A stretch of 64,000 nucleotides of DNA from Megalopta genalis (Eukaryota; Arthropoda; Insecta; Hymenoptera; Halictidae). The notes under the pieces were generated by a model, which had not been told where the DNA came from, ran no database searches, and was given only the letters and a program-made list of their open reading frames with translations. Below are positions 35,513-48,671 of the stretch, piece by piece. A program made the translations under genes and the position numbers. The number at the start of each line of letters is the position of its first letter. Position 1 is the stretch's first letter. The DNA lies in contig NC_135027.1 of NCBI RefSeq assembly GCF_051020955.1, forward strand, positions 4,588,001 through 4,652,000. The letters are read 5' to 3'.

Positions 35513-37568
35513 TGTCTTCGTTGAGCATACGCCCTCTGAAGTCCAGGAGGATCATTGTTAATCTATGTTTTATATAGAAAGTGATACATGGTATGAACAA
35601 TAAGCCCTGGCATCACTCGGCTTGTCAACTTCAATGCTCCTTCTCGTCTTGCTAGGTCAGCACTGCCCTTCGAAACCTCATTCTACTCATCGAGATTTAG
35701 TACGATTTACCCTTTTCACAGAATATTTTAATTTGTCGATGAGCGATAACAACGATAAAATAAATATATTTGCAGCCAATGCCAAAAAATTCAAAACAAA
35801 TTCACACGAACTGTTCACCTAATTTGCCGATTCGCTGATTCTCCGGCAGTCTTAATATATGTTTTTGTTCTGGATTGTAAAAATGGGAACCCGTGTATAT
35901 AAATAAATAAAATTAAACGAAATGAAATGAAATGAAATTGTCGCTTACAAAAGTATCGAAGCATATTCCTCGATACAACGATCGTTCGTCGATGAAATCT
36001 GATAGAAACAGGTGACCTAGCCATCGCTGTTCAACGATCGTCGACTTTGACCTCATTGATACGAAGGATGATCGAAAATTTTTGACCGAGAATGTATTGT
36101 ACGTCGCTCGACCCGTTAGCAACGCCGTTGCAACGATGCACGCGTGATCTAGGTGCAATTTTGTGTTGCACCTGTGCCACGCTCCTCGATATACATACCT
36201 CGCGATCTATTTTTTCCGGCCCCTTCGATTCACCGAGCCTCCTACGCCGGCGAATCGAGCCCGTGGTTCGATTACCGATACTTTCGATTGACGAATAACG
36301 AACGAGAAAAACATTTTTATTCGTTATTCGCGAACGACGAACAAATATTCGAAAAATGTTTGCTCGAGTATGATTAAGATTTTTATTCGTTATTCGGGAA
36401 TGATCGGTTTCTTTAGCCGTTATTATAGACGTGCAAGTAAATTGACATTGCAAATAATAGTTTAGAAATCAATTTTTGCTATTCGCAAAGACCAACATTT
36501 TATTCGCGAATGGATTACTCGTGGCTGAACTATTCGCGGATAATTTATTCGCGCGTAAATCGATGACTAATTCGCGGTAATTTTATTCGCGTGAAAAATT
36601 ATTCAATTGCATATTCGTTCGAAATAAGTGTCTAGGCAAAAAGTAGTTCGAAGGTGCATCGCGTATGCGATCGTATCGGACGCATCGGAGAACCGAACGC
36701 CGCAGGGCTCCGTGTCGCATCGCGCACTGGTGAGAACGAGTACGCAAACGTATCGGGTTTGACCAGCTGTGTGCGGGATTAGTATATCGACCAATGTCAG
36801 CCATTGACCGAGGCGATGCCGCCCGTGCCCGCAGATAGACAATAAACCTGCATATGTACCTCTGCCATGCATTATACATGCGCACGTATCGCGCGTCTTA
36901 CACTCGCCGAAATCCGAATTGCTCCACGGTCTCGTTGCGCGACCAATTTATCCTCGTCTAATTCATTCTTCGAGTTCGTCTCGAACGCGTTAAAAGAGAA
37001 CATTTATTCGCCTGTTGCCTCGGGCCGTTCGAAAAATTGGAGCCCGTAGAATCGCGCGACAGAGACATTTCTCAGGCTGGTACCTCGGCTCTGGTTTGGA
37101 AACCGATGTCGCAAAATGGGCGTCCGGTAGCGTAATTTAATAAAAACGTTCGTCTTCCGCCGCGCGGGCACGCGTCTCGAAGACTTAATGGATCGTCGAC
37201 GACGTTCGGGAAACGCGAACACCGTCGTAAACGAGAGCCTCCAGGTGTCTCCGTAAAGAACTCGCCGGGACTCGCGCGGGCTTCTCGTTAATGTCCCATA
37301 AACTCGTCCTCCGTTCAACTTTCGCGCAAGAACGTCGGGTCGCTTCGAACGTTAACGGACCGTTTTAAGATGATACGTCGACCAGAAACCATTAGCGTCT
37401 GCCGTCGAAAGAGCCGCGAGACTGGCGAGGATAACCGCGCGAAGGGGACAACGAACGATATACATATGTATATGCGCATATATATTGTAGCATTAAGATT
37501 ATTATTTTACCATAGGCTCCCATCCGTAAATTTAATAAAATTAATAACATTAGATATATATAGTGTTA
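35513..37568. other. Non-coding stretch; possible LINE tail; ATTCGCG-rich tract
   Basis: The segment 35620-35910 (+) has a short frame ending INIFAANAKKFKTNSHELF and then a TATATAAATAAATAAAAT tail. It could be another LINE 3' end, but I am unsure. Between about 36290 and 36620 the motif TTATTCGCG or a close variant occurs many times at irregular spacing, a cryptic simple repeat. No gene is supported. Confidence 0.4.
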
Positions 37569-37739
37569 TTAACCCCTTAATGCGCAGTTTTTTTTAAAAA
37601 GGCTGACCAAAAAAAAAATCAATTTTTTTTTATGTAAAAAAACACAATTTAGAACGTTATCTTGGCAAGAAAATTACAAAAATATAAAAATAATGGATAT
37701 TTATACAATTGGTATGATTTCTAATTTTCAGAATATTAC

Positions 37740-37827
<88 letters not shown>

Positions 37828-38211
37828 ATTGTTATTATTTTATTTTATTTTACATTATATTTTAGTAAAATATATATTGAAAAATGAGCGAATCAGAATC
37901 TGAATATGAATACGCTGTCGGAAAGCGGCTCACAAGGAATAGATAAGTCGTAAGTGATAAGTAGAAAAAGGATATATTTTATACTTGAATAAGTAAGTGT
38001 TATAGCTTACAATCCCATGTAAATGATAAATATCAATAAAACGATTGTTTTTTTTTTGCTTTCACATTGTTATTTTCAATTCTCGATTGCATTCGAGGGT
38101 GAAAAATTATAGCAACATAAAGTACAACGCCGCTCGAATTATCTCGAGTGTGCACAGTTTGGCCAGTTTAGCGCGCTCGAGTTAACTCGAGCGTGCACGT
38201 TAAGGGGTTAA
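37569..38211 (+). mobile_element. Deleted piggyBac-type element with nested microsatellite
   Basis: Flanked by TTAA (37569-37572 and 38208-38211). The inverted ends are CCCCTTAATGCGCAG and CCCCTTAACGTGCAC. Next to the right end is the palindrome GCTCGAGTTAACTCGAGC. The frame at 37884 reads MSESESEYEYAVGKRLTRNR and then a stop. Such a Ser/Glu-rich start is like piggyBac transposase N-termini, so this may be an internal-deletion derivative. It carries an (ATT)n(GTT)n microsatellite. Confidence 0.7.
37736..37828. repeat. Compound (ATT)n (GTT)n microsatellite
   Basis: About 19 ATT units (to 37794) switch abruptly to about 11 GTT units. A single T-to-G change in an ATT unit followed by slippage would give this structure. 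Confidence 0.95.
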
Positions 38212-38937
38212 TTAAATATACATATATTTAATTAAATAAAATAAAATTATAAAGCATCGCTCAAACACCGTCACACTTGGAACAACTGTAACTCCGTTAA
38301 AAGCTACCATAAAATGATGACCCTTCTTTTTAATTAAAACTTGAAGTGTCTGCTTTACGATACCATATTCTAATTTTTAATATCATGGTTCCCCGTGTCT
38401 GTAGTATCCTAAATCTGGAGGCGTGTTCGACAGTGAATAACGTTCAGACGCCCCTTGGATAAAAATATTCTACAGACTATGTGTATGTAGAACGTGAGAG
38501 TACATTTTTCATGGCGTCGGAAAAGGTTCAATAAATGGGAACGATGCTCGAAGTAAACGAGCCACTGCCGGCGCATCGATTTTCTCGAATATTTTTCAAT
38601 GTTTACGTCGCTGCAAACGACGCGCCCGGTGCATTTCGCGATACAGTTACGCACAGTTCTTTGCATCACGTTACATTACGCTAAAGGGCAATCGTCCCGA
38701 TATTTCACGGAGGCGCATGTGCCATTTGCATTTCGATCTAATTACCATTCGATTTGCCTGGGGGCGCGTTCCCGCAGTGCCATCTGCACCCGCGCGTGCC
38801 ATAAACGCCACGAAATACGGCCGTACTCCTCGACGAGCCGTAAAAGAAAACTAGCTCGTTAAAGAGGATCGTTCGAGACCGTGTCCTCCATCTTTGTTCG
38901 ATCATTGTTCGCAGTTACGCATCCCCGTAAAACAATT
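38212..38937. other. Non-coding stretch
   Basis: No gene or repeat recognised. Confidence 0.45.
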
Positions 38938-39500
38938 TATTTATTTATTTTTTTATGTATTTATTTAGTACTCGGCAGGCACAGCCGTTTATACCTTAAA
39001 CTCGAAACATTGTGCGAACGTAATTTAGAATGACAGAATTATCCAAGTCAATGATAAGAAGCAGCAATGAAATAATAATTTGAATATGTCAGAAATAATA
39101 TAAGTATGTTCCCAATTTCGCGTAATGTTTTCACAGTTTTGTAATGCACTCGTTCAGATTTGGTATAAATGCATAAAATTCACAGTCTAGTAGTCACGGT
39201 CAGTACGAGATATTTTTGTCGTGTTTTTATATACAAGGTAACGGAGCAGAACGTGTTGCATTTTTTTCAATTACGTATTTGCATTTGACTGCATGGAGCG
39301 ACCAAATTGTCGACGCATATTCCAAGATGGGACGAACGAACAAACGAACGTACGTTATACAGATCTGTTTGAATTCTTTGCTGTGTCTGAGGGTAGAACC
39401 AGGTGTCCTATATGCTCTATTGGCAATAGATTGAGCGTGCTCATTGAAAGATAGCTTAGATGAAATGACAACTCCAAGATCGCGAACAGAATTCGATCGC
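38938..39500 (-). mobile_element. Internally deleted LINE: RT C-terminus plus 3' tail
   Basis: On the minus strand, 39500-39290 reads SVRDLGVVISSKLSFNEHAQ, then FVRPILEYASTIW, then KCKYVIEKNA. These are the conserved blocks after the catalytic core of insect non-LTR reverse transcriptases. The 3' end at 38990-38938 is CCGAGTACTAAATAAATA followed by A/T tail sequence, as at 20390. The bases between do not read as LINE. The segment 39155-39190 instead matches the right end of the MITE at 48672-48870, so another insertion or deletion has occurred. Confidence 0.7.
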
Positions 39501-40458
39501 GAGCCTGCAGCTCGCAGTAACAGCTTCGATCTGGGAATCTCGAACGAGTAAAAACAAGTAAAATCCCGGGGATCGCGCCGGGAAATTTGAAATCTCAAAT
39601 GGACGAAAGCGATGTAGAAGTGATCGAAATTCTTTGAAGCTGTTGATGGAATTTCGATGTTGACGATTCGATCGATCGACGGAGTTCCAGCGGAAATACG
39701 AGAATAAGGAAGACGCGAACTACAATCCCAGGTGAAAATCTCGTTAACGGACTCCGCGGGCAGAGATGATAAGTGCCATTGGAGGGGAACACCGTTTACC
39801 GGATCTGTAACGAGCAATTCCGCCGGAAAATGATGAACGACGGAGCACAGAGGGAAACGACGGCGGCCGGTCCGCCGAATTCGCCTCCGCCTTCGACTAA
39901 TACGGACTGATTTACAGGCGGCCCGTAAAATCCCGACAGCTTATTGGGCGAGCCGTTCTCGGAACCGAAACCTCCATTAAAACGTCCATCGGTTTTATAT
40001 CTTTTTCGAGCGGCAGCCAGTTTAATAATCGACATCGAGCGTGGCGAGCTAACAAAACATAACATTCGTAAAATTCGAGCATCGTCGAAAACGCGTTGCA
40101 TTGTCTCCAATTTCCGTGATCCCCTTTCCGCTTTGTTCTCCTCGGTTCTGATGAGACGGCAGCGTTTCACTATCGCGGTTTTCACGCGGAAAAGCGAGGC
40201 GCAGTGTTAAAGAGAATGCCCCGTGCTTCGTGCAAGTGCAACACGCGTCTCCGGGGTAGGTGCATTAAAGCGTTACCGCCTACCGACCGAACTCGGAGAG
40301 ACGCGCGCGACTTTGAGAATTTTTTACGAAACGCCCCGCGGACCTCTTTTTACGAATACAGTCGATCCTCCTATAACACGGTATTTTGGGAACGCGGTTT
40401 CGTCATAATACGGAACGGATTTCCCTGATTTTTATTAGTTCTAGGTTTCTTTTAATTG

Positions 40459-40500
<42 letters not shown>

Positions 40501-43478
40501 ATGTTTTTATAAGGTCGCGGACGAGATATCTCGCGACACAATGCCGCTTGTGCGGTGCCACGATCGTATTATCCCGCGTCGCAATACCGTACGCGCGGTG
40601 CCACAGACAAGTAAACGCGCTTTAATTCGCGAGATATCATTTGAAGAAGTTTAGTTGCCACAATATAGAAGCAAGTTAAGCGGTCGCAGACGGAGGAAAA
40701 ACAGAAGCGCGTGTTTTGTCGTCCGTGGCATCGCACAAGCGGCATTACGTCGCGATATACACTCGTCTGTCATCTTAACAATATCGGTGTCGCGACATAA
40801 CACGACGAACGAATCTATCGTGTTACGGTTCGACCGGCTGCACTATCCGATTTTACGGAACGCGTATTCGGTGAACGTCAGCAATGTTTTCCTTCGAAAG
40901 CGATGAAATTTAATAGGAGCCACGGGGAATATTCGAAGAGCCATTTTCCGAAAGTGTTTCGCGTTGATCACCGCCACTCGACGCCGGATTATTGGGAATC
41001 AAAAATTTCAGAGTCCCTGAAAAGTTAATTCGCGATACAGAGGCGTCAGTCGAAAGCCAGCGGATCGATTCTGGCCGAAAAAGCAGCTCGTTTTCCGCGA
41101 GCGAAATGAAAACCGTGCGAGGCAAGGTTGTGCCGGAGTGTGCTCGATATGGCCGCATTACCGCTGGAATAAGCTTGGAATTTTCGAAATAACTCGAGAA
41201 CGGAGAATATTTCCAGGATGTATCGCGCTTCGTGGAACCGTCGACACTCGGAAATCGAAGATACCGAGGTGGCGTGACCCATCCAGCGAAATCGAAATGT
41301 TCTTGACCAAGAGAACGTCGCGGAGCCTGCGACTGTATCTCGCCGCGAATTTATCGACTACGCCGTAAACCGACTCGAATGCTTCTCAGGCAGGTTCCGT
41401 TTCCACGGAAGGAACGCTTATTCCCGGCGATCACGATCCCGTTGAATTCGTTAACAGCCGGTTCTCGCTCGCTTCCGCAGCGAACGGTTTAATTACAACT
41501 GCGCGGCCGAGTTGGCGAAACTCGCCGCGCCCCGCACTCCGCTCGTATATTAATGTATCCCCGTCGGAGGATCCGCGACAACGTCGGGCGATCCCGATCC
41601 CGGACGCAATAGTTGATCCTCTTGACCACGAGGAAAAAGGAACCGACCCGCCTGCACAGCGTCGAATAGATCCACTCTCCGCCGGGATACTAAACTTCAA
41701 AGGGTTCCGCATGCCTCGGCGGACTTGACAAATTTTTTGCCAGGATAAAACCGCGTTCCGCCGGAAAGCGAACGTCGCCTTTGGCGTAGAAACCTTTCGA
41801 GCACCTCTCCTCGAAATTCGAACGAAAATGTGCGGGCCAAAATGAGATCGTGGCAGTTGTTATTCCCGACGAGAGCCCTCGAAAATCGGCGAGAGCGTGC
41901 CGCAAATTTGTAAGAAGATGGCAGAAGATCGTGCGAATACGAACGAATGGACGTTTCGGCTTTCGTTTTATAGAAAAAGGTTAAAACGCAGAGATACCGT
42001 GCACCACCTGGCGAGCCAAAGATCTTCAATCGCGAGGAAAATGAAAATAATGTAATAACGATAACAATAAAACGAAAATAAGGGAAAGTGGCCAGACAGG
42101 TTGAATATCGCGTTTAAAACGGCGTTCGGTTTTCCAGCGGTGTTTCGAACGGGAACAGATTAAAACGTTCGCCCGGCTTATCGATACACTGGAGGGGGCG
42201 ATAAATTTTTGAATTACGCTCGTTCAAATACGAACGAGTCGGCCGAGTGGGCCGACTGGGCGCGGCCGTGGCGAGTATTAACGAAAAAGTCTCGCTCGGC
42301 GTATTAATTTATTTTACATAAACGGCTTTGTCGGGCGCAAAAACAGATTTGGCAAGCATCGGCGGAAGAACAGGCCGCCCCGAAATTGGAGCACGCTCGC
42401 GATACACTATAACGAGAGGAGGGCGAAGGGAGAAGATTTCGGGTGGTTTATTAAAAAGACAGCGGCTGCGAAACGGCCGTGGGCGGAGTCGCGTAAATGA
42501 GAAATAAATGGCGAATAGATGTGAATAAAATTTGCACGATGATCGCTTTAATCGTGCCGGCAGAGTGCCGATTACCGTAAAGTTCCATTCCGAGCGGAAA
42601 GCGAGCGTGCAGAATGCGACTCTCCTCGATTGCGCGCGCGGCCGATTAAAGAGCTCGCGAGAAGCGTGGCGCGCGGGTTCAAGCGGATTACCAGTCGCGG
42701 AGATTCGTTTTATTTGCTTTGCGAAGGACTTAAGTAATTACCGTAGCCGTAGAAATCCGGCCTGCAGCGGCGGTTTCTCGCGACACACCGTGCCGGGGAT
42801 TCGACGGAATCCAACGGAATCCGAGCAGATGGCGAAACGCTTGTTCCTCCGGAGACGAGCAACACGGAACAGCCGATCGATTTGCACGTAATATGTCCCG
42901 GGCACGACAGGCCCGATGAAAAGCCTCGATGTTTTGCGGGGATCCAGGTTAGGTCGTCCATCGACGACCATTAATTAATCAGTGTCCGGGATGGCGGTCT
43001 AGCGCCGGCCAGCCCGAAATTCGTGACACAGGACGGACGCGGACGCCACGATCTTGTGATAGCGGCCTGCGAGCTGCAGAGCATAGGCTCGGCCCTAAAT
43101 GTCGGTGATTACCGTGCGTCTGATAGCCGGCGATCACGCTCGACGAGAACGATTCGATGACAATCATCCGGCCGACGTCATCCATCGTTCGCAATCGCGA
43201 TACCTGTCCGTCGATCGGATCGCTCGGTCGCCGGTCAGGATGTCAGCTGAGACTGCCCTTCGAGGCACTGCTTTCGTCTCTTTCGAGAGCAGAACAACCA
43301 GGGTCCGATTCGACCGCTCGGAACAAGGGATCATTGAAATGAAACTTGTACAGGGTCCAAGCATTGCTCCAATACGGTTCGGAATGTTTGCGCGAAAACT
43401 TTTGCGTGTGAAGGTTCTTACAAAGAGGGGTTCGTATTTTCGAAGGAAAAATTTGAAGTTTTTTTTTGTATTAAGTTT
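39501..43478. other. Non-coding stretch
   Basis: No supported gene over 4 kb. A CT repeat lies at 40460-40497. TACAGTCGATCCTCCTATAA at 40361-40380 resembles a pogo/Tigger-type transposon end, but I found no partner. Overlapping frames on both strands (for example 41690-42029 and 42532-42971) lack motifs. Confidence 0.45.
40460..40497. repeat. CT dinucleotide microsatellite
   Basis: About 19 uninterrupted CT units. Confidence 0.95.
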
Positions 43479-43588
43479 TGACTATTTTTAGATCTCCGGC
43501 ATTTCACGAGCAATTATGAAAATGACTATTTTTAGTCGCCCGGCATTTCACGAGCAGTCAAGAAAATGACTATTTTTAGTCTTCCGGA
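43479..43588. repeat. 44-bp tandem repeat, 2.5 copies
   Basis: TGACTATTTTTAG starts at 43479, 43523 and 43567, exactly 44 bp apart. Each full unit also holds CCGGCATTTCACGAGCA. Confidence 0.95.
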
Positions 43589-44102
43589 CGGTAATGTATA
43601 ATATATCTTCATCGAGAGCTGGGAAACAACGCCCACCGGAGGCATGGGTGCCCGTAGGTTGGTGCATATGATATGTCGGATATTTATCACGTGTAAATGT
43701 TTGTCTCCCTGCTTACGTTATGTTGTTGTTTAGGACTAGATCGCGGACTTTTATGCGAAATAAAAATTGTCTGCACCAATTGCAAGAGATAGAAACTAAA
43801 CAGCAAGTTTATTTATTCTTTAATCGTTTTCGTAAATTAAAAAATGAGACATTGACATTTTGAAATTCGTTTGATCTTTTTATCATTTTAAATTAACGAG
43901 ATCCGGGCAAACGGTTTCCACTGTATCGTATTTTGCAGAAAGAATTTTCACAAAATTCTGTACTTCTGTCATTCATCTTGAGTTTCGCCCGAGTATGAAT
44001 TCCGTGGATATTCGTGTAATTTGTTTGTAAGCTGCATCGATGCATTCGAAAGACTGGAAATTCTTTAAAAATGCCATTTATACATTAAAAACTCGCTGGG
44101 AA

Positions 44103-44103
<1 letters not shown>
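43589..44103. other. Non-coding; one end of a MITE
   Basis: TAGATCGCGGACTTTTATGC at 43738-43757 matches the left terminus of the element at 48672-48870, and similarity continues (GTCTGCACC against GTCTACCTC). I could not find its right end. The rest is AT-rich with no gene. Confidence 0.5.
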
Positions 44104-44167
<64 letters not shown>

Positions 44168-44171
44168 CGTG

Positions 44172-44211
<40 letters not shown>

Positions 44212-44221
44212 TGTGTGTGTG
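44104..44221. repeat. Long TG tract with CGTG tetranucleotide block
   Basis: About 29 TG units are followed by a CGTG/TGCG block of about 50 bp and a few more TG units: 118 bp of unbroken alternating purine-pyrimidine. It reads through as Cys/Val on one strand and Thr/His on the other, which is an artefact. Confidence 0.97.
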
Positions 44222-47200
44222 GAAGCAAATGGGTAACATTTTAACGAAATAAAGATTTTTCAAAACAAGATGAAGTTTTTTCTAATCATTTAAAAATCCG
44301 ACATTTCATGCGCACCAACAACGTAATACTTTGGAAGAACAAAGATCCTCGAAGCTAGATTTCGAAGGAGTAGAATCTAAGCGACACGTGGTACAAATAT
44401 TGCCGAACGGTACGCTGGCCAGGCTCCAATAACGGGAGCTCGGAAGCCACGCCTACCCTTATACAGCGATTAATTACGTTCGAGAGAATGCGTGTGATCC
44501 GAGACGGATCGTGCCCGGCTAGAGTACGCGTCCTCCCGTAAACCGAGTCCCGAAACCGCGCTGTTTAACTTGCGCGAACTTTCTGCCGTTTAATTAAACG
44601 ATGCACAATCGGACCGAGGACTGCCGGGTCGAAACTCCTTTGTTATCGAACCGAACGAGTTAAGTGTACGCGCCTGTTCCACGGTAACGCGGTTTCGAGC
44701 ATAAATCGCCGCGTTCGGCGCTCGTCTCGGAACACAATGCAGCGTTCTTGAACTCTTTGCAAGTCGGCCGCAGATCCGATTAAATGTTTAATTGAGTAGC
44801 CACGACGCTTGTCCAGAGCCTCTAATCGACTTGTTTATCACGCCGCGGCATCGATTAGCGTGAGAGCCGCGTGTCGGCATTAGCATAAGTAAAACGAAAA
44901 CCGTCGCGCGACTGGAATCGAATCGCGAGCCTCTTGTTCGATTACGTCGCGTAATGGAAAGCTTGATCGCGAACCGCGATTAGCTGTGATACGTTAATGA
45001 AAATTTCATCGGGCGACGTCGACATCGTTAACCAGAGAATACCGTGGAGCGGGTCACAGGTCGCGGGGTCGTCCTCTTGCTTACCCGGACCTCCCGCATA
45101 TCCCGGTTTAATTAGTAAAAAAATGCAGCATCGCCGCGAAATTTCGCACGAGCTACACCGCGCAACGGCGCCCGTTAACCCTCGGGAAGGAGAGAAGCTA
45201 GACGATTCCTTTCCAATTAAGTCTTTTAATTACGAAGCTACCGGGCTCAACGTGTTACGACGACGCGACGCGTCCAGGGATTTACGAAGAAACAAAAGCT
45301 CGTTCCCGGGCGATAACGAATAGCCGGGCAAAGACGTTTCGGTTAGGCAAAGCGTCCGAAACGGACGTCGGGACACGCTCCTCGAGCATTTGTCACGTCG
45401 AAGCCCCCGCTCGTTGCTCGGCCCGGGTCGATATTAATTTTGTCTGCGGCTCGTGGCGGAGTCGCAGCAGTCATGGCAGTTCTATGGCAGCCATGAGTCG
45501 TGGCTGGTGTGCGGGATGGCCCGCAGCCGCCGCGAGTTCACCGCGGAGCCGCTTTAAGCCGGTTTAAGCCGCTTTCGAAAGGGCACTTTCGTCGTGTAAT
45601 TTTTAGCGGCCTTGCTTAAAAGCTCGGCTTCGTAAATGGAAAGCCGCGGAAAACTTCGGGTACCCGAGGTTCCCGAGGTTCCCGTGGCTTTCGTGGCTTC
45701 CGACCGCACACCGGTCCGCCTAGCCCGTTGCGGAGACCCATCGACCTAGGCTCGCCGGCAAACCGTCGCCGATGGTTAATCGATACTCGAGCTAAACGCT
45801 CCGAAACGCGGCACCGAGCGACGAAAAATGCGAGCCGTCAAAAGGGTTTCCCCGATACTACGTGTACTCCGTGCATCCGCCTCTCTCTCTTTCCCGACTA
45901 ATTTTCCGGCCCGGTGCGCTTTCATTCTCCGCCGGTTCCGTCGGTTCCGACGGTTCCTTCGGTGACGTATCGGCGAAAGCACACCCCCGCTCGCACCAGT
46001 TCGCCTTCCGCGATCGAATCGCTCCAATCGACGCCGCGATCCGAGCCTCGCCAAAGCTAACACACCGATTTTCTCCGGCTTCTCGTAAAAGCTTCGCTTG
46101 TTTGCGCCAAACATCCCCTCAATAATGAAAGATGAATTATTCAGGGTTTTTTAGTGCATCCGCCAATAATGCCTCCCCGGCTCCCCGACGTACAAGAGAA
46201 TGAAATGCTATACAAATATTTGCTTCATTTCTCGGTGAAATGCCCCGGGAACTATATGCAGATGTTGAAGTTCCGCGGTCCAGTCGGCTTCGTCGTTCGT
46301 TCTTCGCGAACAGCGACGGATCGCTCGTGTCGCTTGATTCACATAATATTAATTATTCGAGATATCCTCATTGCAGAATTAGATTAAAACTTTTTAAAAG
46401 TCGCTCCTTCGTTTCCAGAGCCGCGTGTTATCATACAAATCTTTTTAAACAGGATCGGGTTCAAACGACGCGTAGTTCTATTATGAAAAAATACCACCGC
46501 TTTATATTTTGCTCTGGATCGAAGGAAAAAATACTAAACTGTACGCCGATCAACAGGATGTTCTTGGAAAACATGAGTTATTATTTCGGCAAACGCGGAT
46601 AAAATGTAACAAGAAAAGACATTTACGTGTCTCGAAATGTCAAATAATATGCGTGGGAAGCGACGAAAAGTTTCATCGATGTCTTACGTTATCAAAAAAT
46701 TACCCGAAAATCATCTTTACTCTAACCGTTCGCTTGATTAATAGCCGCGTCTTGCGTGCGGCACGTCGCTCATAAAAGTCATTTATCAAATTAGGATAAC
46801 AGGAACGATACTGTAACTCTAGGCCTTGTGTTTCGGTATTCTGTCTTTTCTTATCGTAGCCCTATTTGTTACCATTTGTCACCTCGCTCTCGCTTGTCTG
46901 CCCGGCAGTTATTACTTTCTATTTTATTTCTTCGTAACACAATGAGTCCGTGCCGTTGGAATATTGAAAGCAAATAAATAAAAGTAAATATATAAATATA
47001 TAAGAAAGCTATCCTGCGACTGTGGGAGGATATCGCAATGCGACATCGGCGAACGGGTTTCCAGCTGCTTATCTTTATTCATGAACGCTTTTGTCCCGCG
47101 GGAGTAACCGGGAATCGCACGTGGAAAGTCGGGAGGCCACACTCGGACCCCCGGCTCCGTTTCCAACGGAGCCCGATGGACCGCCGATCGTAATTCCCGT

Positions 47201-48416
47201 GTAGATACCGGGCGCAATAATAGAATTTCAGATGCGGCTACGACACCCCCTCCTTCGCACATCGACCATGAGAAGACGAGCTTCTTCTATCCTTTTCCAC
47301 TCCATTTCTTAATCGATCGCCTCGATTCGCCACTTGTCGTTTTCCGAGCTGTTCCAAGTACTTAGAGTTATCGATCGACCCTCGATTTGCCAGCGGTTTT
47401 TTCTCCGCTCTTCCAAGTACATACTTCGCGGAATAAACTCCGCGTGTAACCGATCTCGCTGGGATCCGCCGCGATTCCGCGTGCAATTGCGCGAAGCTCT
47501 GTCCATCAACGACGAGAGTCGCGCGTATCGGCACCCACCGAACCAGCCGCGGCGACCACGCTGAAAATAAAGCGTCCGCCGGTCGGACGCGTGATCGATA
47601 AACCTAATCGTGTGCCGTGTGTGCGCGGCTTTAAGGAAAATCAATTTTTCCCCGGCGCTTGCGACCGCAAGGTATCGAGCTCTCTTATCCGACGCGACGC
47701 GACGCGACGCGACGCGATGGCCGAATTCGACGAATCGCTCGGCGACTGCCGCGGGCCGACGATTACGCTCGCGGGTCACGTGCCAAGAGAAACCCGTAGT
47801 TGGATATCCGCGGCGAATTCCTGACGGCGAAACGGCACCGGGGCCAATCAGGACAGAGCGGCGCCGACGTCATCCTCGTCTCCTTTTCCAGGAAAAGAGT
47901 TCGACCCTTCGGCTCGGAAAGTCGGATGAAAAACGCTGATGGAGGGCTGTCGGCTCGAATTTCGACTAATTAAAGCTCCGTCTACCAACCGCCGAAGGTC
48001 CCGTCCGTGAAAGGACCTCCTTCGATCTCGGATCCGGTGGATCGATCCTTCGCGAGCCTCGAGGAAACGCGGCATCCCTGCGCCGCGCATAAAATTCCGT
48101 ACGGCGAAGCATAAAAGCACGGTCGGAATATAAAAGAACGATGTAGAAGGGAATCAGTTTTCTCGGGTCCCTTCCGCCCCGGCGCGATGAGTTCGCGGAT
48201 TTTCAACTGGCACCGTATACTGCTCCGAAAATATCTATCCTTGCGTAAAATGCTCCGCGTTGTTTCGTTATACAGCCCCGTCCGTAATTTCCCGGACATT
48301 TACGTGTTTGCGAATGTCGTTCAAACATTTTGCAAATTTCGTTTATCTTACCGATCAATTACGTTGCGCAGAGTTGATTTTATGCTTGGACGTTATGGGC
48401 AACATTTACAGTAAAT
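44222..48416. other. Non-coding stretch
   Basis: No supported gene over 4.2 kb. Small tandem motifs lie at 45659-45695 (CCCGAGGTT-like), 45929-45962 (CGGTTCC-like) and 47691-47716 (GACGC pentamer, about five units). Frames near 47238-47939 overlap on both strands and show no motifs. Confidence 0.45.
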
Positions 48417-48597
48417 TCTCCTTAATTTTCCGTCAGCTCGTAAACCAAAATTATTCGAGTCTTGCAGCCCGTTTTTATAATCGTTGACAATCGACAGTTA
48501 TAAAAGCGAGCCGCGAGCCTCGAATAATCGTCTCTTCTCTTCTCAAATTGTCCCTTTTCGTTTACAAGCTGCAGAAAAATTGGGGAGAATATACTGT
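48417..48597. mobile_element. Foldback hairpin element, copy 5
   Basis: Starts TACAGTAAATTCTCC and ends GGGGAGAATATACTGT. It has the TTATTCGAGTCTTGCAGCC and GAGCCTCGAATAATCG stem blocks of the family. The left arm lacks the GACAATTTGGGAAGAGGAGA block that the right arm keeps as its complement, so one arm carries a deletion. Confidence 0.8.
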
Positions 48598-48671
48598 TTT
48601 AACAAACGCCAATTTTTACGACCTTCCGCACGAATTGTCCAATGGCATTCGATGACCATAATTACGCTTGC

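Noticed and set aside
43099..43491. 130-codon plus-strand frame
   Set aside because: Runs into the 44-bp tandem repeat, has no motif, and is opposed by frames on the minus strand.
44040..44263. Cys/Val-rich and Thr/His-rich frames
   Set aside because: Direct translation of the TG/CGTG microsatellite.
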